In this document: positions 1-9,326 of the stretch, one piece after another
Numbering within the stretch: position 1 is the first letter of the stretch
Layout: every line of letters starts with the position of its first letter
Assembly (NCBI GenBank): GCA_015501585.1
Contig: JADNRY010000006.1
Span: forward strand, 744,001-808,000
DNA: 64,000 nt
Direction: 5' to 3'
DNA from: Rhodocollybia butyracea
Taxonomy: Eukaryota; Basidiomycota; Agaricomycetes; Agaricales; Omphalotaceae
Program-made: the position numbers and the translations under genes
The notes under the pieces: model-generated
The model's database searches: none
What the model was told of the DNA's origin: nothing
Seen by the model: the letters and a program-made list of their open reading frames with translations, nothing else

Positions 1-145
1 ACCTCTGGCAGGCACTGATAACTGCAGTCGACCCTGCATGGCAAGAGGTTTGCACTTGGCAATTAAGTATCAAAAAGCTTAGGGTAGGGTTCAAGTGTAC
101 TTTTGAAATTTGCAGCAGCACACAAAGGAAGCAGTGTGACGGTAA

Positions 146-1561
146 CACTGCGCCAGCGTCAAAAAATATCGGGCGAAATTATTGCCGAAATTATTGCTGT
201 AATTACTTACCTTTTTCAATACAAATTACAGTTGAAAAATGTCTTCTATTTCGTACGAAAAATACATTGTAATTGATGATCTTTTTCTTTCAAAATTTCG
301 CTATATATATCGCTCGAAAAAGACAATGAGATTACTTATCTATTTCACTCGTAATTAATTAAAAATTTCGCTCGAAATTTTTACAAGGTAATACCTGGCC
401 AAGAACTGGAAGTTCGGTCATGTGATTTGCATTTGACAACAATTTCTGTCTTTGAACGCGACTTAAGGGATACTGCATATGTATGGCCGTGCCAGTCACC
501 ACCACAAAGCTCTAGACATAAAATTGCTACTCCTCCATCAAGTTCTGCCCTTATATCTACCTAAAGTATTGTCAGATACATCACATGACCGAACTTCCAG
601 TTCTTGGCCAAGTATTACCTTGTAAAAATTTCGAGCGAAATTTTTAATTAATCACGAGTGAAATAGATAAGTAATCTCATTGTCTTTTTCGAGCGATATA
701 TATAGCGAAATTCCGAAAGAAAAAGATGACCAATTACAAATTTTAGTGCTGCCGCAAGTTCAAGTTAGCTTGGACCCTGAACTCGACTGCCTTGACTCGG
801 TTCTAAAACAGGAAGGCGAGTTACCGAGTTTTGATGGGCTTGGAAGCTTGCCTTGAACTCGCTTCCTTTTTCGTAGTTCTATATGCAGTCTAGGGCAGTA
901 GGCCTCTGTTGCGCCTCAAGCCTCCTGGTGGATGGGTAATTTGTAGTTATCGTTGCAGTAATTGGCATCGTTAAGTTTTATTTGATTGTACATGAACGAG
1001 TGTGTATCTGTCCAGCCTGAGTCACTAAGTGTCTTGTGGATTCTTAAAGTTGAGTAGCAAAACTAGAAAAACAGTTTCAAGTTGGTTTCTAGGCGAGCTC
1101 TTGCAGTGCAGCAGCACTAATTGGTCGCAGAGTTTATGTGTTACTGAAGTCTTATGCCTGCTGTAATTACCGTGACATTGTTGCAATTTACATACTAGCA
1201 AGTATATAAAATACAACAGAAGCTCATCTGCAACTTATGACTTGAAGTTGGTCCTTGGAAGTGAGAGGAGGACTTGAGCGTTGAGCGAGTTGACCCTGGG
1301 CGGTCGCCTTTTTGGGTAATTGATATCAAGTTAACTCGACGAGCGGCTCCAACTTGACTTGATGCAATCAAGTCGAGTTATTTTTTATTCATAACTCGAC
1401 TCGACTTGAACTCGACTCGCGGCAGCACTAATTACAATAATGTATTTTTCGTACGAAATAGAAGACATTTTTCAACTGTAATTTGTATTGAAAAAGGTAA
1501 GTAATTACAGCAATAATTTCGGCAATAATTTCGCCCGATATTTTTTGACGCTGGCGCAGTG
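146..1561. mobile_element. Foldback MITE-like element with CACTG termini, interrupted by a second element
   Basis: The outer ends are perfect inverted repeats that start CACTGCGCCAGCG on the left and finish with its complement on the right, flanked by a direct TAA at 143-145 and 1562-1564. The left arm (146 to about 427) is repeated in inverse orientation by 582 to about 742 plus 1431-1561, around a spacer of about 155 bp. The right arm is split by a hAT-like insertion at 744-1430. Removing that insertion leaves an element of roughly 0.7 kb that could fold back on itself. CACTG ends with a 3-bp target duplication fit the CACTA/EnSpm superfamily; that assignment is inference. No transposase is encoded, so the element would be non-autonomous. 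Confidence 0.75.
744..1430. mobile_element. hAT-like non-autonomous element nested in the MITE
   Basis: The ends are a perfect 12-bp inverted repeat, TAGTGCTGCCGC at 744-755 and its complement at 1419-1430. The duplicated host sequence is ATTACAA (733-739 and 1431-1437), with a short extra TTT before the left end. Subterminal sequence is crowded with ACTCG/CGAGT and TTGAACTCG motifs in both orientations. hAT elements characteristically have TAGNG-type ends, roughly 8-bp target duplications and subterminal motif clusters, so hAT is the best fit. No open frame resembling a transposase is present. Confidence 0.65.
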
Positions 1562-1564
1562 TAA

Positions 1565-2025
1565 GCGGCGTAAGCGAAAATGGGAGCGCCGATAAATCCA
1601 CGGAGTCACATGACGGGCGCTTTGACATTTCCAAATATGGTGAAACGATTCTCCCAAATTTGGGCAAGATCAGCCCCAATTGGGACAAAATTCCCACGCG
1701 AAACCGGCCATAAGGACGAGCCTTCATTACATTCAGGACTCGTAATGTCAGACTCTCTAAGGTTACGCTAGGTGCTGGCAGTTTTTGTGTGCAGACTTTA
1801 GGAAATCCCGGAGCTGATGTATATCTGACGTCCTGTACTTTGTCGCCACACTCTGAGGCCCTTGGATATATGAATATAGCACATTTGGTCCATTTGTATG
1901 AAACGTAACAATCCTATCTCCAAATCCCAATTAGGCATTCCCTTATTAGGCTTGCTTGACGGCAATTTAGACGCCGGCAAAGTCTGCATTCCTCTTACCG
2001 TGACGTTGATCCATCGACCACAGTC
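1565..2025. other. Intergenic, upstream of the AP-3 mu gene
   Basis: This stretch lies between the right end of the MITE and the AP-3 mu start codon. I see no gene, repeat or RNA in it. It presumably contains the AP-3 mu promoter. Confidence 0.5.
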
Positions 2026-3837
2026 ATGGCTCTTGATGGAATAATTATTCTAGATAATACCGGGTCTGTTATCCACACAACTCTACTGTTCTCACTAGCT
2101 GATCGTATATCTAGACGGCCTATCATACAGTCTGGATTTCGGTCTAGTACCACAGCTTACCCGCTCTTGCACATCGACGCTGTAAACAATGCTCTGCAAA
2201 AGGCAGATCGTTCTGCAGACGTTGACCCAGTGATATACGTGGCCCCTTACAATTCTGCAAATCCAAGTGCATGCTGTCACGTTGAGGTCGGAGATATGAG
2301 GTTTCTGTGTCCTATCAGTGGCGACGGTGAGTGACAGTTTTCTCTGGAACGAACTCGCTCTCATACTGAACAGTGGACCCGTTGTTTGCTTTTGCTTTTC
2401 TGCAAACTTTTATCGATATATTACGAGAATATCTTGGAACAGTGTCTGCTGCTACCCTCAAGGATAACTTTGATATCGTGTACCAAGTGCGAATTGAGCT
2501 TTTTTCATCGGCGTATCCGCTTATAGAGGTGTTATCAGCTGTTTGAAGAAACACTGGATGCAGGAGGTCATCCTCTCACTACATACTCCAATGCGCTCCG
2601 TGACATTGTTATCCCGCCTTCTTTGCTCAACAAGCTACTCAACGTCACTGGTACAAATTTCAATTCTACTATCAATTCTGGATTTGGTGCTGGGGCCGCG
2701 GCGGGCCCATTTTCTTCTCCACTACCTTGGCGAAAAACTGGTGTGCGATACAACAATAATGAAATCTATTTCGACGTAGTTGAAGAGCTCAGAGCCATTG
2801 TGAACAAGTGTGAACTATTTTCATTCGATTCCACGTCCTCCAAAGCTCAACTCCCGATTAGAAATGGCCTGGTTACTTTTAGCAATGTTCGAGGTAGAAT
2901 TGAAGCCAACACGAAGCTTTCTGGTGTGTACCATCTTTGTGTTTTATTCAATGCGCTCAATTTGGAACAAAGGAACACCCGACTGTTCCCTGAACTTTAC
3001 TAATTCTCAAGTCATATCGGATTGTGCTTTACATCCCTGTGTCCGGTTCGTCATACGCTTGGATCATTACCATGTCACATCCTCACAATTCCACAGTTTC
3101 CAGCGTTGGAATCGTGACAAAATATTGTCATTTGTACCTCCAGATGGTCGTTTTACTCTTATGGATTACACATATTCTCCAAATCCTCTTCCATCGCAGT
3201 CGCAGGTCATGCTAGCGAAAAATAATGTGGCTCTTCCCTTTGTAATCAAGGCCAATATCGAGCTCGAAGATTCTGGTGGTTCATTCGATGTGCTGCTAAC
3301 CTCACGATACTCAACGCATGCACTTGAGAATGTCGTGGCAGAAATGCATCTTGGGCAAGGCGCTGGAGGAATACGATGTAGTGTGTCCCGCGGGTCAGGA
3401 GGTGGTGGGTTCATAAATGCTGGTGGAAGTAGGAATTTGGAAACGGGAGGAGCATCGAATGGAGCATCATGGTCTTTTGATTCCAGGCGAATGGTACGTA
3501 TGTTATATCCCGTTCTTGTTTTCTTTCAGTTAAACCTTTTCTAGGTCTTACGGTGGGAAATACCAATAGTATCACCATCGAGTAGCTGGTCGCTCCATGG
3601 GTCGTTTTCTACAGCGTGAGTTATGCTTCCTATCTTATGACGACCGGCTCATTCCATTCGGTTAGGAATCGTGTTCCACGGCCCTCACATGTAATCCGTG
3701 TTCGATTTGACATCTCGTCCCATACATATTCCGCATTGAAGGTTGACCAACTCAAGGTTGTGAATGCGAAAGAGAGCTATAAGCCTTACAAAGGTGTGAG
3801 GGGTCGGTCTTCGGGTGATGTTGAGTGGAGATGGTGA
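2026..3837 (+). CDS. APM3: AP-3 adaptor complex subunit mu
   Basis: Seven exons (2026-2326, 2374-2486, 2539-2923, 2973-3045, 3097-3493, 3545-3615, 3666-3837) give 503 aa. The N-terminus (MALDGIIILDN) is the longin-like part of medium adaptins. It is followed by the linker with LPWRKTGVRYNNNE and YFDVVEE, and by the C-terminal mu-homology domain (LSGTPD, HPCVRFQRWNRD, FVPPDG). The end YKPYKGVR matches AP-3 mu rather than AP-1 or AP-2 mu. AP-3 carries cargo from Golgi or endosomes to the vacuole, and mu reads YxxPhi sorting signals. A glycine-rich insertion lies inside the mu-homology domain at about residues 385-430. All introns are GT-AG and about 47-55 nt. Family assignment is firm; exact splice sites are by inspection. 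Confidence 0.93.
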
Positions 3838-4898
3838 TAGATTGAATGGAAAACTAAACTGAACAATCCAATAATCAAGTCTCTAGTAGCTTGTTGTCTT
3901 CGCTAAATCTCGGATCGAGGGCATGTGCCAAGTTGCAGGAAATACATCTCGTGTCTCTGTAATCGGGTGGGGCTTTGGTGTAGCATCCTTCCGCGCTCTT
4001 CAATAAGCAATGTTCCCCCGGTGTTGGACTTGATCCATCATAAGCGATATTAACAGTGATGTTGGCGCGTCCACCGTTATAATTTGAGACGATGATGAAG
4101 TATGTTTTTGAACGTGAATTTCCTAGACGGCTGAGATGCAAATTCTTCGAATGGATGATTATTGAGAGAGGTAAACATCTGTAAAACGGGACCATTTCAA
4201 AATGAGAACCGAGGCACATTTCAGAAAACCTGGCATTGAGGGGATGCGTGAGTTATCACTGGACTATCATTGCGAGGGGTCTCTGGTAGATCTATGTACT
4301 CAGAAGGCTGATGACGATAGCATTCTGCGGCGCAGATAATGGGGCGCCGCAGCCTGACTTTTCCATCATCCTTTTACGTTCTTACTGGTTGAAGAGAATC
4401 AACAACCATGGCATACGCAATTTGGAGCAGTGACTAATGCTGAATGGGACGCCTCCGTATTGACTCAAAGGATTGAGAACAGCACATTGCCAGTCACTAG
4501 TCTTGAGGTGCACTGAACAGATTCTGATCCAGACTAGTCATTCTGAGGGAGATGGTGGTTTGCCAGCACTGGAGCACCGTAGTGTATATTCTAGTGCGCG
4601 GACAGGAATTTTTCTCTCATCCATGGTAATCTAGCCTTAGTGTCACTGTCTGGGACAAGACGATACTGTTCGGTACAAGCTTGATGAAAGGGATTTCACA
4701 GTAGTGGGTAGTGCAAGGTACGTAGTGCAGCGGCTCGGGTATTCTCATGCACAATCACAGTTGGTGAAGCGTGGCTAAATACTTCTCTGGAGGATCAAGG
4801 CCATTGATGCTCACTGAAACGGTTGGTAAAAGTTTTGATTGAGAATCAGGAGAAAACCCTATGAAAGAAGTGTCGTATCTGACCTGATATTAATTTCT
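3838..4898. other. Intergenic between convergent genes, with a GC-rich hairpin
   Basis: This region separates the 3' ends of AP-3 mu (+) and GON7-like (-). A minus-strand open frame of 114 codons at 3875-4219 has no recognisable domain and is not called. A perfect 9-bp hairpin, CTGCGGCGC at 4325-4333 with its complement at 4344-4352, stands out from AT-richer surroundings. Nothing else is evident. Confidence 0.4.
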
Positions 4899-5183
4899 TT
4901 ATTCTTCATCTTCCTCTTCCGCATCACCATCATGAGTGTTTTTAGTACTTTTCGTCTCTTTCGTGAGCTCGAGCTTTCCCACAGCATCTCTCCATATCGT
5001 TAGATCTACTCCGATTTCGTCCTTTGCCTTCACGATGGCTTCGTGTAAAGCACCGTAGTATAATTTCTCATTATCTTGCGATGAGCCAACTGAAACTACG
5101 AGCGAACGAGAAGCAGGTGTATCTTTTGGCGGTATCGTTCCTGTAGGAGGATGAACATGGTAGCTCATTGTGATTGAGGACAT
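4899..5183 (-). CDS. GON7: GON7-like KEOPS/EKC complex subunit
   Basis: A single exon encodes 94 aa from ATG at 5183; an upstream in-frame non-ATG extension is not needed. The N-terminal half is short and beta-prone (SYHVHPPTG). The middle is a helix (LYYGALHEAIVKAKDEIGVD, then LTIWRDAVGKLE), and the tail is highly acidic (DGDAEEEDEE). This size and layout fits GON7, the small partly disordered subunit of KEOPS, which makes the t6A37 modification of ANN-decoding tRNAs. The family is poorly conserved, so the call rests on architecture and the helix segment. It lies 110 bp downstream of ARA2 on the same strand. Confidence 0.6.
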   Translation of the reverse strand: MSSITMSYHVHPPTGTIPPKDTPASRSLVVSVGSSQDNEKLYYGALHEAIVKAKDEIGVDLTIWRDAVGKLELTKETKSTKNTHDGDAEEEDEE

Positions 5184-5293
5184 GATGGTTATTATCAGAA
5201 GTGATCCGGCCCGAAAAGTTGTTGATATGTACAGCTTTGACCAACCTACACAGTCCCAATAAATAGCCGGGAGATTAACAAGATCAGTAGTAT

Positions 5294-6664
5294 CTATGGA
5301 GAAGCCCAAGACCAGTCCAGATATCCAGCCTCCTTAAAAGTCTCCAATACTTTCTCTTCCTTCTTCCGTTCATCCTCCTTTAGATCTTGTTCCGCATTCC
5401 TCCAGACCCGTATACAATGGTGCATTTCCGCCGACGTGCTTATTCCCACCACAAGAGGAACATTCAAATCCCCAGTTCCACACCTTCGAATCGCATAGGC
5501 CAATGCAACATCAATAAATCCCTCGCCGTAACCATTTCGGGCTTTTCTTGCAGCTTCTTGCAGTTCTTTAGGAGACGGATGCCAGGACGGAATCGACGGA
5601 GTGAGCAAGCCCATGCTAAACGGCGATGCAGCAACGAGCTGCTTGACTTGGGCCCGTTGACGAAAGTGAGGAGCGAATTCTGCAAACGTTGAATTTTGAA
5701 GCGAAAGGTGTGAATAGGACAAGATAATGTCGACGGGCTCGTACGGAGGATTGTGTAGAATAAGAAGAGCGAGGCGAAGCAGCGTCGCAACAGGATAGCC
5801 TAAGAACAACCGTCAAGACACTGATTCGGAGTATAAAAGATGAAACAGACCAGTAATGCCGATATTCTTGATCAAACCCTCACCCTTCATCTTCCTCAGT
5901 TCCGCGTAACCATCCAAGACCTTCTGATCTCCCTCACCGTGGATTTTACCTTCTTGACCTTCATCCAGCCCATACGCACCCTTTTCTTCAGTTAAAGCTA
6001 GCGAATGATTTCCAGTTTGCTTCGCTTGCACAGGCGTGCAGACAAATTCGACGTCGTGCAAGTACACTGTATCAAGATATTCCGTTTGAAGACGCTGGAG
6101 GCTTTGGGTAACGCTATTTCTGATCGCAGCGGGTGAATAATCAAGCGTATCTGTCCCAAACCGACCGCATTTAGTCATCTTTGGAAACGGCGATGAGCAA
6201 ACCAGTTGTACTGAGGCTGAAGACCTACTAGTTGATAAGATTCCCTTGGAAACTCGTCTTTAATTGATTGGAGAGCATTCCCAAGAACAACTTCGGATGG
6301 TCCATAATATATGGATGTATCGAAAGCCTTGATACCATAGCTAGACAATATGTATTGGCTTTCACGCTTCAATCAAGATGGGTTTACCTACCGTAACGCG
6401 AGGCGAACCAATCGTATAGGCCCAAAACTAGACAGATGGTCATTGCTGTTGTACTGATTACTGAAAGTCCCAGTTCCGAGAATCAGGCTAGAAAGATGAG
6501 GGACATTATCAAGGATTGTCTGTACACCTAAAATCAGATAATACCAAGAGCTTCAGATATCATATACTACAAACCACTTGAGGTCCAGGAGTTGCCTTAT
6601 CCTCAGTTTCATCAGGAGCGAGTTCATGAGGGACAGCTAGGCTGACTGGAACTGGAGTGACCAT
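5294..6664 (-). CDS. ARA2: D-arabinose 1-dehydrogenase (aldo/keto reductase)
   Basis: Five exons (6571-6664, 6392-6527, 6229-6340, 5851-6178, 5294-5799) give 391 aa. The TIM-barrel aldo/keto reductase signature appears as LILGTGTFSNQYN, FDTSIYYGPSEVVLGNAL (catalytic Asp and Tyr), YQLMTKCGRFG (catalytic Lys), LDTVYLHDVEF (His) and VVGISTSAEM near the C-terminus. The YYGPSE motif and overall order match the fungal NAD-dependent ARA2/L-galactose dehydrogenase-like group, which oxidises D-arabinose to the lactone in D-erythroascorbate synthesis. The first intron is short (43 nt, donor GTAGTA) and was chosen because it alone keeps phase with VQTILDNVP. Cytosolic location is assumed. Confidence 0.88.
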
Positions 6665-6936
6665 GCTGGTTTGTTTAAAGGAGTAACCGAAGAAATAACA
6701 TGGCGAAATAAGGCTCGATATCGCCTCATCAATTGCCACTCTGATGCGCGTGGCTTTCAGCGGACCGCTCAAGAGGTCTCGGTGTTTTGTTTGTGGTATG
6801 TATAGCAGAGTACATAGAGTACAAGAATCAATTATACATTTACATTTAGGGATCTGTGGGACAAAATCAAAGCTTTTCTCTCCTCCATCTGAAAGATGAA
6901 TCAGTTTATATATTGACAACAAAAGTGATATCTAGC

Positions 6937-7394
6937 CTACTGTTCGTCAAATTTCTGATCGACTTGTATGAGCTTTGTACTCTGATTGGGCTGAAGAATA
7001 TTGGTTAAAATTCAAAGACTCTGAGGAGCTGCTAAGGGACTTACTCTGATATCGTTCCATGGAGTTGCATTCACTTTAGTCCATTGGACTGGAGAACAAA
7101 ATGTGGATGAAGTGACCCAAGATGAGGTGACCCAAGGTGAGAAACACTACTTACTTGTCGGACCCATAGCTGACCTGAAGGCGAAGAAGGATCCTCCTGT
7201 GACGACAATACCAACGATGCACCAACTGCACCATTGACAAGGTCAGTTTAACCAAATCAACACTGGAAAGATGAGCCTTACATTGGTATTGCCTATGAGC
7301 TAGAATCAGTGCCAACCATACATATTGCAACACAAACACACACCTCAACAACAAACCAGTGCTTCATGAAATTATTGCGGAAATTACGCGACAT
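6937..7394 (-). CDS. NDUFA4/MLRQ-like small mitochondrial protein, copy A
   Basis: Five small exons (7344-7394, 7282-7292, 7155-7225, 7045-7088, 6937-6990) give 76 aa. Key segments are MKHWFVVEAIP, a single transmembrane helix (IVGIVVTGGSFFAFRSAMGP), IQWTKVNATPWNDIR and STKLIQVDQKFDE. This is the layout of the NDUFA4/MLRQ (B12D-like) family, single-span inner-membrane proteins once assigned to complex I and now linked to cytochrome c oxidase. The second exon is only 11 nt. A paralogue with the same exon phases lies 480 bp upstream on the same strand. Start chosen at the first ATG that joins the conserved RHW/KHWF segment. Confidence 0.8.
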
Positions 7395-7871
7395 TGAGAT
7401 CAAGTACGAGTTGGGGGTCAAATATCTTTTAAGACTATAAGGTGTTCATTGTGAGTTCCATTAAATACTACCACATTGTTCTAGCCCTTGCATTGCTATT
7501 CCACAGATCTAGCCCCAAAGCGCCTACGGCGGCGAGGATTGATCCAGCCCTCACAGACCCGAGCAGGAGTGAACGAGCCACTGCCAGCCAAAACCTAGAC
7601 CTCGACTACGTCGGGAAGGCTAGGATATAAGAGTTTGAATACAAAAGTGTATTAACGCGCCAGTAATCTCTCTCTCCTACTCTTTTGAAGTCGCTAAAGG
7701 TAAAGGTTCTTGAATCGATACCTGATGAGCTACTAACTGCTATTTGAGGAAGCTACGACCGATACAAGCACAACTCTGCTGAAATGACCAAGCATTTCTT
7801 TCCATCTTCCATCTATAGTTTGTCTCTCGACCACCTGCATGGAGATGTTAACGATGAACGCTTCGTCAAGA
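7395..7871. other. Spacer between the two NDUFA4-like copies
   Basis: This stretch presumably holds the promoter of copy A and the 3' end of copy B. A short plus-strand open frame at 7442-7630 shows no domain and is not called. No repeat or RNA is evident. Confidence 0.4.
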
Positions 7872-8349
7872 TCATACAACGTACTTTCCGTCTGCCTTGT
7901 GGCTCACAGTCATGAGCTTGGTTGTTTGATTCCTGATCCAAATGCATGAGTATTCGTATTACGATTAATCAAGGAGAAAATTTACGGTTGGATAGAGTTG
8001 AAAGGTGTGGGGTTCGCCTTGGTCCATTGTGCTGCGAGCAATAGCATGAGATTGAAATTAAACAAGGATTCAGCGACTCACTAGTGGGCCCCATAGCTAA
8101 ACGGTATAAATACCAGCCTGCACCAACAACGACACCGCCAATAATTGTGTAACTGAGGAAGTGAGCAAAATATAAGCATTCGGAGAGCGAACAGGCTGTT
8201 GAGAATTCGATTTACATGGGGATTGCCTGAAACCAACATGTAATTAGTTTAATCCGAAAAAAATGGACCACAAGTGTCAGGCTGACCTCTACGGCGAACC
8301 AATGTCGCATGAAAGATTTGCGAAAGCCTATTTGTTGTTGTCCTGGCAT
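7872..8349 (-). CDS. NDUFA4/MLRQ-like small mitochondrial protein, copy B
   Basis: Five exons (8287-8349, 8216-8226, 8082-8152, 7986-8031, 7872-7932) give 83 aa. It begins MPGQQQIGFRKSFMRHWFAVEAIP in essence, followed by a transmembrane helix (YTIIGGVVVGAGWYLYRLAM), QWTKANPTPFNS and NQTTKLMTVSHK. Microexon 2 is again 11 nt and exon 3 is again 71 nt, as in copy A. Reading through the fourth exon would stop early at TAA, but a GTAAAT donor within that sequence splices to a C-terminal exon homologous to that of copy A, so the gene looks intact. The role is expected to match copy A: a small inner-membrane respiratory subunit. Confidence 0.8.
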
Positions 8350-9326
8350 TGTGAAGAAATTTGGTTGAAGTGAGAGTTGCTGTAGCCTGGCGTGCGAATC
8401 GGATCACAACGGAGCACGACCTACAGCTAGGAAAACGTTCAACAAAGCTTTTGAATTCTTATGAGTACTGTTACAGTTATAGTATACCGCATATGTAGTC
8501 CATGTCCTGCACCAGACAACCTAGAGAGATTGAACTAATAGTAGACGTGATGTCAAGGTGCTATAGCACAAATTCTGTCGAAATCCCTCTCAGAAATGGT
8601 AACGGTCTTGTTGAATCAATAATTGTATGGAGTCAAGGCAAAGCAAGGCCAGCGGAAGCGACAAGATCTATTAGGATCTACTGTATCCTCGAAAGGACTT
8701 TTGTCCGTGTGTCCAGCATGACCTTGTTTTTTTTGTCTTAAATAGGGAATCGACTCTTTATCGACGTACAGATAGAGATTTTTGTGAACACTCATCCAAC
8801 GGGCGAAACGAGATGCTCCACAAATGACTCTCAAAGCTTCGACTGCGGGGCTGTATAGCAACAGGTACATAGAAACAAGACGTTGCCGCCATAGATATCA
8901 AAAACTGGGAGTGTCATAGGGGTGCATATATTTGTCGAAGAGAGCTTGGAAAACGACCATGTAACGTGGGGATGTCGACCAATCAATTGTGTACACAGAA
9001 AATACAAGCAAAAACATCGAGCTTCTGCGAATAAGATTATGCAAGAACAAGAGAGGTGTTAGTAAAGGAGGAATATGGAGGGAGGGCAAGTGAAATGAGA
9101 GGGAATGAATAGGAAGAACAGAGTGTATAAAAAGAATTCAAAAATACAAGGTTGAAGTGTACAACGAATCAGTAATTGTTCAAGAGTCACTGAGACGTAT
9201 CCGTACGGTAGAACGCTCAGAAGGTACGCTGAACGTATGTACATACAGTCAAATGTCCGTTGAAAGCTGCAGTAGATGTGGTTAGAGAATGACAGGAGCA
9301 TTGTCAAGATTCAAGAATGACCCACC
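8350..9326. other. Intergenic, no gene recognised
   Basis: AT-rich sequence between copy B of the NDUFA4-like pair and the 3' end of the large coiled-coil gene. Several frames of 60-85 codons exist on both strands, but none shows a domain, a plausible splice context or composition like its neighbours. It probably includes the copy B promoter and a 3' untranslated region. Confidence 0.4.

Noticed and set aside
3875..4219. A 114-codon minus-strand frame downstream of AP-3 mu
   Set aside because: No recognisable domain and it overlaps the likely 3' untranslated region of AP-3 mu.
7872..8349. Copy B of the NDUFA4-like pair as a C-terminally truncated pseudogene
   Set aside because: The early TAA disappears when the GTAAAT donor is used; a homologous C-terminal exon follows at 7872-7932 and the total is in frame.
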